Source: Methylophilus sp. 13 (GTDB lineage Bacteria; Pseudomonadota; Gammaproteobacteria; Burkholderiales; Methylophilaceae). From it: 64,000 nt of DNA. The stretch is from assembly GCF_015354335.1 (NCBI RefSeq), contig NZ_JADKYR010000003.1, forward strand, positions 641,508-705,507, given 5' to 3'. Below, one piece after another: positions 9,969 to 19,162 of the stretch. The notes beneath the pieces were generated by a model, which worked only from the letters and a program-made list of their open reading frames with translations, did no database searches and had not been told where the DNA came from. The first letter of the stretch is position 1; every line of letters begins with the position of its first letter. The position numbers were made by a program, and so were the translations under genes.

Positions 9969-9974
9969 TTTTAT

Positions 9975-11441
9975 TTACCTTTTTTCCATGGGCTTGAGGA
10001 TGATGGGTTTCACCGTCGCCTGTGTTTCCAGCCAGTCACCACCAAATGCCTTGTATAACGCAATCCACTGCAACACACGGTTTTTTTGCTGGGTGATAAC
10101 GTTCAGCTCGGCATTAATTTTTTGCCTGCGGGCATCTTCGAGTGACAATAAATCCAGCCCGCCTGATTTCCAGTTGATCTCGGCGGCCTTGAAATATTGC
10201 TGATATTGCTGGGCACTGGCCTGCTCGGAGGTGGCGCGGCGGGTAGCACTTTCCAGATTCACCAAAGCCTGCTCTACTTCTTTGACAGCATTACGCACAT
10301 CCTGCTGATAGGTTGCCAGCAAGCTATCGTAATTGGCACGCGCTTCTGCCAGATCCGCACGCAAAGTGCCGCCATCAAAAATCGGCAACTTGAGAGAAGG
10401 GCCATACGACCAGGAGTCGGTGCGTGTCACCGTGCCATTAAAGTTGGTGCGGCGATAGCCGATCGATCCGGTCAGGGTCAGGCTAGGGTACATCTGGGCT
10501 TTGGAGACGCCGATATTGGCACTGGCTTCCGCCAAGTTGCGCTCATCAATGGCCAGGTCTGGGCGCCGGGTCAGTAAACTGGCCGGCAAGGCCTGCACGT
10601 CAAACATGGCAGGCTCTGGCAAGCTTTTGCCTTTCGCCAACCATTGACGCAACTCAGGCTCAGGCAAATTGGTCAACGCCACCAGCGCTTTTACCAGTCC
10701 ATCACATTCGGCTTGCTGCCCATCCAGCGTAGACTCACTGGCGCGTGTCGCTGCCTCTGCGAGTGCCAGGTCTGACGGAGCGGAGAAACCAGCCTTGGCA
10801 GAAATGCCTGTCAAACGCGCGGTCTCTTTACGAGAGTCATAGGCCTGTTGCAGGGCGTCTACCGATGCCTGGCAGGCACGGTAATTCACATAATTATTTG
10901 CTACCTCGGCGGCCAGGCTCAAGCGTGCATCGTGCCAGGCAATTTTCTTGGACTCCAGTTGCGCTTTGGCTGCCTGCTTGGCGGCTTTCACCTTGCCAAA
11001 CAAATCCACTTCCCAGCTGGCATCCAGTGAAATCGAATCAACTTCAATGGTACTGGCCGGAAACGCGCCACCACCACCGCCTTTACTCTTGGTGGCACTG
11101 CCGGTGCTGGTTAAATCAGGGATCCCTTGCGCACGGGCAGACAAGACATTGGCGCGCGACACACGGATATTGGCCAGCGCAATTTCAAGCGAGGGACTTT
11201 CTTTCTGTGCCTCAGTGAGCAGATGGTCAAGCACAGGATCGTTGAATTGCCCCCACCAATTGTTCAGCGACGCCAGATTGCCGCCATGCGGCAACGGCGC
11301 TTGCCATTCTGTAGCTACCTTGGGTTTTGGGCGGATATATTCATCCATCACCGAGCAACTCGCCAGCGGCAAACACACGACAGCCAACCATAGCGGCAGG
11401 CGACGCAGGTTTACCGCAACCTTTAAGACAGGCTGCTTCAT
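9975..11441 (-). CDS. Outer-membrane efflux lipoprotein, NodT family
   Basis: This is the outer-membrane channel of the drug efflux operon, an OprM/NodT-type lipoprotein. The signal peptide ends in a clear lipobox, CLPLASC, with acylation at the Cys. It is followed by YIRPKPKVATEWQ and NNWWGQFNDPVLDHLL, which are family signatures. The second OEP half contains RRPDLAIDERNLAEASANIG and DGGTLRADLAEARANYDSLL. The frame is open further upstream, but ATG 11441 gives the correct signal peptide and overlaps the tetR stop by 4 nt (ATGA). That argues that tetR is the first gene of the same operon. Confidence 0.93.
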   Translation of the reverse strand: MKQPVLKVAVNLRRLPLWLAVVCLPLASCSVMDEYIRPKPKVATEWQAPLPHGGNLASLNNWWGQFNDPVLDHLLTEAQKESPSLEIALANIRVSRANVLSARAQGIPDLTSTGSATKSKGGGGGAFPASTIEVDSISLDASWEVDLFGKVKAAKQAAKAQLESKKIAWHDARLSLAAEVANNYVNYRACQASVDALQQAYDSRKETARLTGISAKAGFSAPSDLALAEAATRASESTLDGQQAECDGLVKALVALTNLPEPELRQWLAKGKSLPEPAMFDVQALPASLLTRRPDLAIDERNLAEASANIGVSKAQMYPSLTLTGSIGYRRTNFNGTVTRTDSWSYGPSLKLPIFDGGTLRADLAEARANYDSLLATYQQDVRNAVKEVEQALVNLESATRRATSEQASAQQYQQYFKAAEINWKSGGLDLLSLEDARRQKINAELNVITQQKNRVLQWIALYKAFGGDWLETQATVKPIILKPMEKR

Positions 11442-12097
11442 TTTTGTTCCATCCCGTGTAATCCTCTCAAGAATAACTGCACCACAAATGCAATGTGTGC
11501 TTCTGCATCCCAATCTGCTTCTTGCACCCCGAATAATGCTTTATGGCGAGGGCCGGCGATCAGTAGCTCGCAATAAGACTCAGCCGCCCGCATAAAATTC
11601 AGTTGTGGCAACTCGCCTTTATCCGCATACGTTTTAAAGATATTTGCCAACATTTGATAGATGCGCTCCGGCCCCACTTCTTTGACTGCCCTCGCCAACT
11701 CCGGTAAATGTGATACTTCTGAAATCGCAATTCTAAAAAAGGACACCATGCGCGGTTCAAGGACTTTTTTCAACATCAGTCGCCCGATATGCGTGAGCAC
11801 CGTGGCCAGCGAGGGGTCGGCTAACTGCTCAAGATTGGTCATGGCACGCACATCCTGCTCCACCATGTGCTTGAGCGCCGCGATCAATAACGCATCCTTG
11901 TTGCTGTAACGCTCATAGATGGTTCGCGTCGAGACGCCACAGGTTGCGGCAATCCGCGCAATACTGGTCCGTGCCACGCCCTCGGTCATAAACAGTTCGA
12001 GGGCCTGCGCCAGAAATTGGGCGTGCCGCTCCTGTGTTGTCCCGGTTTTTGGCCGCCCCACCTTAGGTTTGGCAGCGGCTGTGCGTGTAGAAGGCAT
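11438..12097 (-). CDS. TetR-family transcriptional repressor of the RND operon
   Basis: This is a DNA-binding repressor with an N-terminal helix-turn-helix (IARIAATCGVSTRTIYERYSNKDALL) and an all-helical ligand domain of the usual size. An AcrR/MexZ-like role is inferred from its overlap with the channel gene. Two starts are possible. ATG 12115 has no ribosome binding site and directly abuts a predicted -10 box. ATG 12097 has AGGA about 6 nt upstream and lies after the predicted transcription start, so I prefer 12097. The N-terminal tail AAAKPKVGRPKTG is basic and may touch DNA outside the operator. A 20-bp palindrome in the promoter suggests autorepression together with repression of the pump. 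Confidence 0.88.
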   Translation of the reverse strand: MPSTRTAAAKPKVGRPKTGTTQERHAQFLAQALELFMTEGVARTSIARIAATCGVSTRTIYERYSNKDALLIAALKHMVEQDVRAMTNLEQLADPSLATVLTHIGRLMLKKVLEPRMVSFFRIAISEVSHLPELARAVKEVGPERIYQMLANIFKTYADKGELPQLNFMRAAESYCELLIAGPRHKALFGVQEADWDAEAHIAFVVQLFLRGLHGMEQK

Positions 12098-12115
12098 GTC
12101 GTCCTGCGTATCCAT

Positions 12116-12144
12116 AAAATAAAAATAAAACGTTTTATTTTCAA
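12116..12144 (-). promoter_or_regulatory. Predicted promoter and TetR operator upstream of the tetR-RND operon
   Basis: Read on the minus strand, TTGAAA (12144-12139) and TATTTT (12121-12116) are separated by exactly 17 nt. The spacer plus flanking bases form a perfect 20-bp palindrome, AAAATAAAACGTTTTATTTT, at 12122-12141. A repressor bound here would block RNA polymerase. The position just upstream of tetR makes the TetR protein the natural ligand. The -10/-35 assignment is by eye. The palindrome itself is seen directly. Confidence 0.65.
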
Positions 12145-12262
12145 TTTTATGAAGATTCTAAAAAAGCGCAAGCAGTTTGTTGTATCTGGCTGGCTACAAA
12201 GCGCTTAAGAGCATAGTTTAGTTTGTTATACTCGCTGCACTTTTTAATCGCAGGCAGTCGCC

Positions 12263-12796
12263 ATGGCTCTCAAATCCACCATTTATAAAATCAATCTCAA
12301 TATTGCGGATATGGACAGGCATTACTATCAGACGCATATGCTGACCTTGGCCAAGCACCCCTCGGAAACAGAAGAGCGACTGATGGTCAGACTGCTGGCG
12401 TTTGTGCTCTATGCGGATGAAGCCTTGCAATTTGGCAAAGGCCTGAGTGACGACGATGAGCCGGATCTCTGGCAAAAAGACCTTACCGGGGCAATAGAAC
12501 GCTGGATAGGCGTCGGCCTGCCTGACGAGCGTGAGATTCGCAAAGCCTGCGGAAAAGCCAAGCAAGTGGTGCAAGTGCTTTATGGTGGCAGAACTGCAGA
12601 GATGTGGTGGGAGCAACAACAAAAAGCCATGCTTAAACTGGATAATGTCACGGTGATTAACCTGCCGGAAACCCAGGCACTCACAGCCGCTGCCTCACGC
12701 AGCCTGAGCATGAGCGTCACCATACAAGATCAGCAATTATTAGTGAGTCATGACAACGGGAGTTTTGAGCTTTCTCCCGTCATCCTCAAGGCCTAG
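12263..12796 (+). CDS. yaeQ: YaeQ family protein
   Basis: This is a 177-residue cytoplasmic protein of the YaeQ family, which has a PD-(D/E)XK nuclease-like fold. Its biological role is not settled; a link to RfaH function was once proposed in E. coli. The sequence begins MALKSTIYKINLNIADMDR and carries HPSETEERLMVRLLAFVLYA and DEPDLWQKDLTG, which are the conserved family blocks with the acidic residues of the fold. It is monocistronic: it diverges from tetR and is followed by a strong hairpin terminator. Confidence 0.9.
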   Translation: MALKSTIYKINLNIADMDRHYYQTHMLTLAKHPSETEERLMVRLLAFVLYADEALQFGKGLSDDDEPDLWQKDLTGAIERWIGVGLPDEREIRKACGKAKQVVQVLYGGRTAEMWWEQQQKAMLKLDNVTVINLPETQALTAAASRSLSMSVTIQDQQLLVSHDNGSFELSPVILKA

Positions 12797-12842
12797 CATC
12801 CTTCTTCCGTCTTGGAAGCTGATTGAGCACAGGCTCAAAAAC

Positions 12843-12878
12843 AAAACCCTTCATGGATCACATGAAGGGTTTTTGTTG
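12843..12878 (+). terminator. Rho-independent terminator after yaeQ (possibly bidirectional)
   Basis: A 12-bp perfect stem, AAAACCCTTCAT with ATGAAGGGTTTT, encloses a 7-nt loop and ends in a T-rich run (TTTTTG). The complementary A run on the other side means it may also end transcription from the minus-strand secreted-protein gene. Confidence 0.85.
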
Positions 12879-12916
12879 CACCGGCACAGCCGGCGTTCAA
12901 CAGCACTCAATTAAAT

Positions 12917-13204
12917 TCAGTCTGCCGGTGAGCCCATATAAGGGCGCTTGCCAATAAAGTTCAGGCGCATTTGCTGGTGCTTGTCCAGGCCTTTATCCGG
13001 GTTATCTGTGATCAAGCCTGTGCCTTCCCATTTATCTTCAGGGCTTTGCTGTTTTGCCTGTGGGGCTTTACTGTAAGGCCGCTTGCCGAGGAAGTGGTTC
13101 TGATGCAGATTGTGTACACCACTCTCAGCGTCAGAGGTATCGCCTGCTTGAACATTCGCCATGAAGCCAAATGTTACCAGAACTGCTAATAACAATTTAC
13201 TCAT
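12917..13204 (-). CDS. Small secreted protein with two KRPY motifs (paralogue of the next gene)
   Basis: I do not recognise a named family. The 95-residue product has a clean signal peptide (LLLAVLVTFGFMANVQA) and a short hydrophilic mature part. It carries two copies of one motif, HFLGKRPY at residues 37-44 and NFIGKRPY at 82-89. Between them lies KWEGTGLITDNP. The neighbouring gene encodes the same plan: HFLSKRPY at 37-44, a W-x-G-x-x-L-x-x-NP core, and a last motif at the C-terminus. The ribosome binding site AAGGAG lies 6-7 nt before ATG. No cysteines are present in the mature part. Export to the periplasm is predicted; function is unknown. Confidence 0.8.
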   Translation of the reverse strand: MSKLLLAVLVTFGFMANVQAGDTSDAESGVHNLHQNHFLGKRPYSKAPQAKQQSPEDKWEGTGLITDNPDKGLDKHQQMRLNFIGKRPYMGSPAD

Positions 13205-13301
13205 TTTACGCTCCTTAAATCGCTCATTCTTTAATAGTTTTTACCGTTAGGGTGAGTAACGGTCAGGATTATGGTGGCATAGTTACCTGACAACTACCTG
13301 A

Positions 13302-13565
13302 CTAAAACGCACGTTTGGACAATTGATGCATTTTCATCACTTGCTGCGCTTGTGCGGATGCAGGATTTACAACCAAAGTCGCACCTACCCAGGCTTGATC
13401 AGCCGCTGCGCTAGCCACCACGGCAGGTGTAGCATAAGGCCGTTTGCTTAAAAAATGCTGTGTATGCGCGGTTTGTTGAATATTTTTCTCACCTTCAAAT
13501 GCCACGACCGTTGAGGCCACGAACAAACTTGAAACCATAAAACCCACAGAAATAAATTTACGCAT
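13302..13565 (-). CDS. Small secreted protein with KRPY motifs (tandem paralogue)
   Basis: This is an 87-residue exported protein of unknown function. The frame is open far upstream. However, AGGAG at 13573-13577 points to the tandem ATGs at 13568/13565, and the latter gives a normal signal peptide (FISVGFMVSSLFVASTVVAF). The mature part has HFLSKRPY at residues 37-44 and ends with HQLSKRAF, a variant of the same motif. Between them is AWVGATLVVNPAS, matching the core of its neighbour 97 nt downstream. The pair looks like a tandem duplication that has diverged while keeping motif positions. Confidence 0.78.
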   Translation of the reverse strand: MRKFISVGFMVSSLFVASTVVAFEGEKNIQQTAHTQHFLSKRPYATPAVVASAAADQAWVGATLVVNPASAQAQQVMKMHQLSKRAF

Positions 13566-13800
13566 CATGTGTCTCCTTATACGGTTAATGTGATTCATGT
13601 CTTCTCGTTTACATGTTTGCTCAATCACGATGGTTTGCATTTTGCCAGCCAGCAGACAAGAAAGAATCTCTCGATATACGTAGTTTGGTATATACCTAAC
13701 GGCATACATCATTATTTAGATGGCTATTGAAAGTAAGTGCCTAGCCAACCAATGCGCTGAGATTGCTCGCCAGGTGAATGCCAGCAAACCAGAGGTATGC

Positions 13801-14316
13801 TCAAGGAAACAAGCGATGCTCGGCGGGCCAAACACCACCATACAAGGCTTCAGGATGGCGTAGCATCAGGCGCTGCCTGATCTCGCGTAACCTGCGCAAT
13901 GGGACGGATACGACCATGAGGATATTGCCTTGCTCCAGCTGTTGACTGTGGGCACGCAAGCGATACCCGGGTGCGGCAGTCGCGATGGCCGCTGCCCACG
14001 CAGCACAGGCGAGTGCTCCAATGACCATGCAATACGGAATCACGGTGAAAGCAACTTCGCCAAACCACCATGGGAAAAAGCAGGCGAGTAAGCCGCTTAA
14101 CAAGCCAACGATTGCGCCAAAGACAAACCCGGCCATCGCACTATAAAGAACATCGGATTTTTCTACGGCACCGGCTTTTGGTAATTGCGCTAGCAAATGT
14201 TCATGCCGGGCATGAAAATGGATGTGATTTTCATCAATACGATCAAGCAGTAATTCATTCATCACGGCCTGAGCACTGTGAAGATTGGGTAAAATAAAAT
14301 AGAGTCTGCGCCTCAT
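13801..14316 (-). CDS. Membrane protein of unknown function (DUF1269-like layout)
   Basis: This is a 171-residue protein with a soluble N-terminal part of about 55 residues, two close membrane helices (AMAGFVFGAIVGLLSGLLACF and VIPYCMVIGALACAAWAAAI), and a soluble tail. The start RRRLYFILPNLHSAQAVMNELL and a Gly-rich helical hairpin in mid-protein recall DUF1269-type proteins, in which an ACT-like region precedes a glycine-zipper hairpin. AGGAG precedes ATG 14316. The gene stands alone, and a 16-bp palindrome lies upstream. Function is unknown; a stress or envelope role is only a guess. Confidence 0.7.
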   Translation of the reverse strand: MRRRLYFILPNLHSAQAVMNELLLDRIDENHIHFHARHEHLLAQLPKAGAVEKSDVLYSAMAGFVFGAIVGLLSGLLACFFPWWFGEVAFTVIPYCMVIGALACAAWAAAIATAAPGYRLRAHSQQLEQGNILMVVSVPLRRLREIRQRLMLRHPEALYGGVWPAEHRLFP

Positions 14317-14338
14317 CGTGTTCTCCTATCCATATTGT

Positions 14339-14354
14339 CATCAATATATTGATG
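14339..14354. promoter_or_regulatory. Perfect 16-bp palindrome upstream of the DUF1269-like gene
   Basis: CATCAATATATTGATG is fully self-complementary and is flanked by a second inverted pair, TATCCAT (14327-14333) and ATGGATA (14352-14358). It lies 23 nt before the ATG, a position suitable for an operator or an mRNA leader hairpin. No regulator gene is adjacent, so the ligand is unknown. Confidence 0.4.
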
Positions 14355-14426
14355 GATAGAAGAATGCGTTGAAGATTCACTTTTTAACACCTGTATGGCT
14401 GAAACAGGCTCACGCCAACAGAATCA

Positions 14427-16082
14427 CTAACGGTCCTCTAATTGACCGCTCCATACACGGGCCAGTTTTGATAATTTATAGCGCATGCCTGTGCTCTCAT
14501 TAGAAAGCGCATCCAGAAACAATGACAGCCGACGCGATTTAATCACAGTATAAAAAGTAAGCAGGCTGACAGGCACAAAGACGATACCAAAATATGCCAG
14601 CTTCTCCAGCAGACTGGTTTGGGTCAGGTCGATTAAATTCATGCCCAGCAAGCCACTGGTCATGGTGCCGATGAGGCCCAGAATAGTGACCACGGTAAGG
14701 CGGACGACCGTATCCGCCTGCCGCTTGATTTCTTCGCCTTCCAGATATTCGGCCATATCCATAATGCGGCGGCGAGTTTTCTCAAACAGGCTGACCGAAT
14801 CCAGTTGCTTGAGCATCAAGGCAAACAGGTCTTTGGCGACGGCCTGATCAGACACATTTTCAAACCAGTAGCGGTGTGTAAAGCGCAGAAACACGGCCGT
14901 GACATGCCGGATATTGTTGCGGAAAGATTTGACCGAGTCCTCACTCTGCATATTCAGGCGGCTGATGGCTTGCACCATGCGGTCTGACAGCATCAGCAAG
15001 GCCGCTTTTTGAAAATGGGCGATTAAGAACAATAGAAAATACTGGTTTTGGTAATGGCGCTTGATGCCGTTTTTGTCATTGCTGAACACGCGGTGCTGAT
15101 GACTGCCTACCACGACAAAATTCTGGCCGGTACACATTATGCGCGTGGTGCTCCAGGGGTCTTGGCGGACCTCATCCCAGTAGCGGTCATAGCAATGCTG
15201 TTGCTCAAAGTCTTGCAAAAACTGTTCACTAAACGGCAAGGTATCTGAATGCCAGGGCTGGCAAACCAGGCCCAGCCGGATCAAGTCTCCGCGCGACAAG
15301 GTACTCACATCATCAAACGCCAGATAAGCCATCAAGGGCATGCGCTGATATTCAATTTCACGGTAACGCAACTCGCCAGACTGGCCGGAGTAATGTTGCA
15401 CGAGCGGCGACATCAGTGCTGACCAGTGCAATGAGACACAAGGGACGTGATTCTCTTTCACAAAGGCCAGGTAGCGGGCCTTGTCTTCATAATCAGAGGC
15501 AGCAATGACCTGATCGTGCTGATCCAGCCACTCCACCCGTTTTGCGCAATGCCCGCCCTCGCCGGTATCATCCCAGTAATTGGGATAGGTGCGGCCCAGA
15601 CGGTAGAGGATTTCCATAGCGTCGTTAAGCGCGAGATCACTGGCGGTCACTTCTAGCGCCAGCATGGCAACATCAATATCAAAAAAGAAATACAGCTCGA
15701 TATGCGCAACCCGCAAAGTGAGCGGGGTCGCATGCTCCGGCAAGGTGATACGGACGGCACGGATATCCTGACGACTAAAAATATGCAGTGGCGATTCGCC
15801 ATAGCCGCCAGAAGCATGGCCATGCTTGCCCTCGCCATACAAAAAACGCTGGGCAAAAGGCATAAAGGTGACGAACTCTTGATAGCGCGTTTCACTTAAG
15901 TGCGGGGCGCTATGTAAAAAATCATCCTCAATTTCTACCCAGGGCGAATCCTTGATGGCCTTGAGCGTTTCCCAGGGCGCATCTACGGCGCCGGGGACAA
16001 GATGATCAGTCATCAATTGCACGGGCCACAGCAAAGTTTGCCGAAAATCCCTGACGATACTGGTGTGCAGATTGTCTGGCAT
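14427..16082 (-). CDS. CorA-like inner-membrane transport protein
   Basis: This 551-residue protein has a long cytoplasmic N-terminal part and two C-terminal membrane helices. The first helix ends in the CorA-type signature GMN (about residues 480-482, within TSGLLGMNLIDL), and the second is AYFGIVFVPVSLLTFYTVI. A helical stalk region containing ARRR-like EKTRRRIMDMAEYLEGEEIKR precedes them. This layout matches the CorA/MIT superfamily of divalent-cation channels. The cytoplasmic domain is much longer than in E. coli CorA (316 residues) and I do not recognise it. Transport of Mg or another divalent ion is inferred from the GMN motif only. It is transcribed alone, upstream of a hairpin shared with thiC. 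Confidence 0.72.
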   Translation of the reverse strand: MPDNLHTSIVRDFRQTLLWPVQLMTDHLVPGAVDAPWETLKAIKDSPWVEIEDDFLHSAPHLSETRYQEFVTFMPFAQRFLYGEGKHGHASGGYGESPLHIFSRQDIRAVRITLPEHATPLTLRVAHIELYFFFDIDVAMLALEVTASDLALNDAMEILYRLGRTYPNYWDDTGEGGHCAKRVEWLDQHDQVIAASDYEDKARYLAFVKENHVPCVSLHWSALMSPLVQHYSGQSGELRYREIEYQRMPLMAYLAFDDVSTLSRGDLIRLGLVCQPWHSDTLPFSEQFLQDFEQQHCYDRYWDEVRQDPWSTTRIMCTGQNFVVVGSHQHRVFSNDKNGIKRHYQNQYFLLFLIAHFQKAALLMLSDRMVQAISRLNMQSEDSVKSFRNNIRHVTAVFLRFTHRYWFENVSDQAVAKDLFALMLKQLDSVSLFEKTRRRIMDMAEYLEGEEIKRQADTVVRLTVVTILGLIGTMTSGLLGMNLIDLTQTSLLEKLAYFGIVFVPVSLLTFYTVIKSRRLSLFLDALSNESTGMRYKLSKLARVWSGQLEDR

Positions 16083-16195
16083 GTGCAGTCTCCTGACCGC
16101 GATTGTGATGGCAAACTATAGCGCGTTTGACCATGGCGACATGGCGCAAAAAACAGTCATTTTGTGGACTAAATGACAAGATTGCTGGCCATAAA

Positions 16196-16223
16196 AAAAC
16201 CGGCACGAGGCCGGTTTTTAAAA
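16196..16223. terminator. Terminator hairpin between thiC and the CorA-like gene
   Basis: A 9-bp stem, AAAACCGGC with GCCGGTTTT, and a 5-nt loop are flanked by A and T runs on both sides. On the minus strand it follows the thiC stop by about 20 nt and is trailed by a U run, so it most likely ends thiC transcription. Confidence 0.8.
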
Positions 16224-16241
16224 GCTTAAGGCACCAAAAAA

Positions 16242-18131
<1,890 letters not shown>

Positions 18132-18165
18132 TTAAAAGAAAAGACGTAAGGATGCGAAGACTTGC

Positions 18166-18256
18166 ATTCCCTACGGCGGTATGACCCGCATCAGGTTCGA
18201 AGGGTAACTCTCACTGCAAAAACCTCACAAAATGAAGTATTTACAGACCCCTAGCA
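18166..18256 (-). ncRNA. TPP riboswitch (THI element) upstream of thiC
   Basis: On the minus strand the leader runs from GGGGTC through TGAGAG and ACCCTTCGAACCTGAT to CCGCCGTAGGGA, the ordered conserved blocks of the THI box. It ends 43 nt before the thiC ATG, so TPP binding can control translation or early termination. The distance and the AAGGAT Shine-Dalgarno between them fit translational control, but that is inference. Confidence 0.95.
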
Positions 18257-18322
18257 ACGGACGAATTGTGCGGGAAAAAGCCTGATAACGCAAGTAAAAC
18301 AAAGTTTTGCGTCTGCCTGCGC

Positions 18323-18350
18323 TTGACAAGTAGACAGACCTGTCTACAAT
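18323..18350 (+). promoter_or_regulatory. Strong sigma-70-like promoter with an embedded palindromic operator
   Basis: TTGACA (18323-18328) and TACAAT (18345-18350) are 16 nt apart. Between and overlapping them is GTAGACAG-AC-CTGTCTAC (18330-18347), an inverted repeat with perfect 8-bp arms. The TAGAC...GTCTA form resembles operators of TetR-family repressors such as NemR. No such regulator is adjacent. It drives the four-helix membrane protein that starts at 18412. Confidence 0.72.
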
Positions 18351-18411
18351 TCACCTGCCCGACACAAAAAACATCACGGGTTAATTTTTTAATAGGCTCA
18401 GGAGAGAAAAT

Positions 18412-18819
18412 ATGAACGTGTTATTAATAGGTGCAGTGGCTTGTATCACTGCGTTGATTTTGTCTGCATGGCTGATGACTTTTGCCCGCTGGTTTCCGAT
18501 CAAGGGTATAGATGGCGAGTTTTTGGTGGACTATAAAACCATGATACGCGCCCATGTCGACTACGCCCTTATGGCCCTGTTTGGACTGGGATTTTATGGC
18601 GCAGCCAAGGCCGCAGGCATAGAGTTGCATTATTTTGCCTGTGTGTGCGTGGCTATCGGCGGCTTTACCAACCCGACCGTGTTTGTGATTGCCGCATTTG
18701 ATCCCGACTTCTGGAACAAAACCAAATGGAAAGTTTATTCTGCCATCAGCTTCGTGCTCACGACCATCGGCTTTATGACGATCTCATGGCAGCTGATTTG
18801 CCATGCCTTGGGCCAATAG
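18412..18819 (+). CDS. Four-helix membrane protein of unknown function
   Basis: This 135-residue protein has about four membrane helices: an N-terminal one (VLLIGAVACITALILSAWLM), one around YALMALFGLGFYGAAKAAG, one at HYFACVCVAIGGFTNPTVF, and one near SAISFVLTTIGFMTISW. Charged or polar residues lie between them (FPIKGIDGEFLVDYKTMIRAHVD). I do not recognise a family with confidence. AGGAGA precedes the ATG. A near-consensus promoter with an operator-like palindrome upstream suggests it is tightly repressed until an inducer appears. No co-transcribed gene is evident, since the next small gene is 143 nt away with its own ribosome binding site. Confidence 0.75.
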   Translation: MNVLLIGAVACITALILSAWLMTFARWFPIKGIDGEFLVDYKTMIRAHVDYALMALFGLGFYGAAKAAGIELHYFACVCVAIGGFTNPTVFVIAAFDPDFWNKTKWKVYSAISFVLTTIGFMTISWQLICHALGQ

Positions 18820-18962
18820 CGAATAGATGAACTGAGGTCTCTAACCCGGGTTTATCCAGTTTTAGTTTGATGCTTGCCTGCCGATAACTATTTATGCGTG
18901 TGACGAACGTCATGCGCAGGCAGCAAATGACTTTACACTTGAAATGCTAACAGGAGATCAGA

Positions 18963-19070
18963 ATGAAAAAATTCGCAGCTTTAGTATTGGTAATGATGGC
19001 CGTATTCTCAAATGTTTCTTTTGCAGATGAGCATTGCAAAGACCATCACGACAAAGAGCATTGTAAGTAA
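18963..19070 (+). CDS. Exported 35-residue Cys/His-rich peptide
   Basis: This short gene has AGGAGATCAGA just before its ATG and a strong terminator 35 nt after its stop. The first 20 residues form a typical signal peptide (KKFAALVLVMMAVFSNVSFA). The predicted mature peptide is only 15 residues: ADEHCKDHHDKEHCK. Two HC pairs surround a central HH in an almost symmetrical order, which suggests metal binding (zinc, copper or nickel) or a disulfide. No family is recognised. Coding status rests on the ribosome binding site, signal peptide and terminator. Confidence 0.62.
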   Translation: MKKFAALVLVMMAVFSNVSFADEHCKDHHDKEHCK

Positions 19071-19104
19071 TCCTGAGCCACCAAGCTTAGAGAGTCGTGT
19101 CAAA

Positions 19105-19141
19105 AAAACAAACCCCGCCAAAAGCGGGGTTTGTTTTTTTT
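19105..19141. terminator. Bidirectional rho-independent terminator
   Basis: A perfect 14-bp stem, AAAACAAACCCCGC with GCGGGGTTTGTTTT, and a 5-nt loop are bordered by an A run on the left and a T run on the right. It can end both the small-peptide transcript on the plus strand and gatB on the minus strand. Confidence 0.93.
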
Positions 19142-19162
19142 ATCCAACTGCCAATTAAGGGA

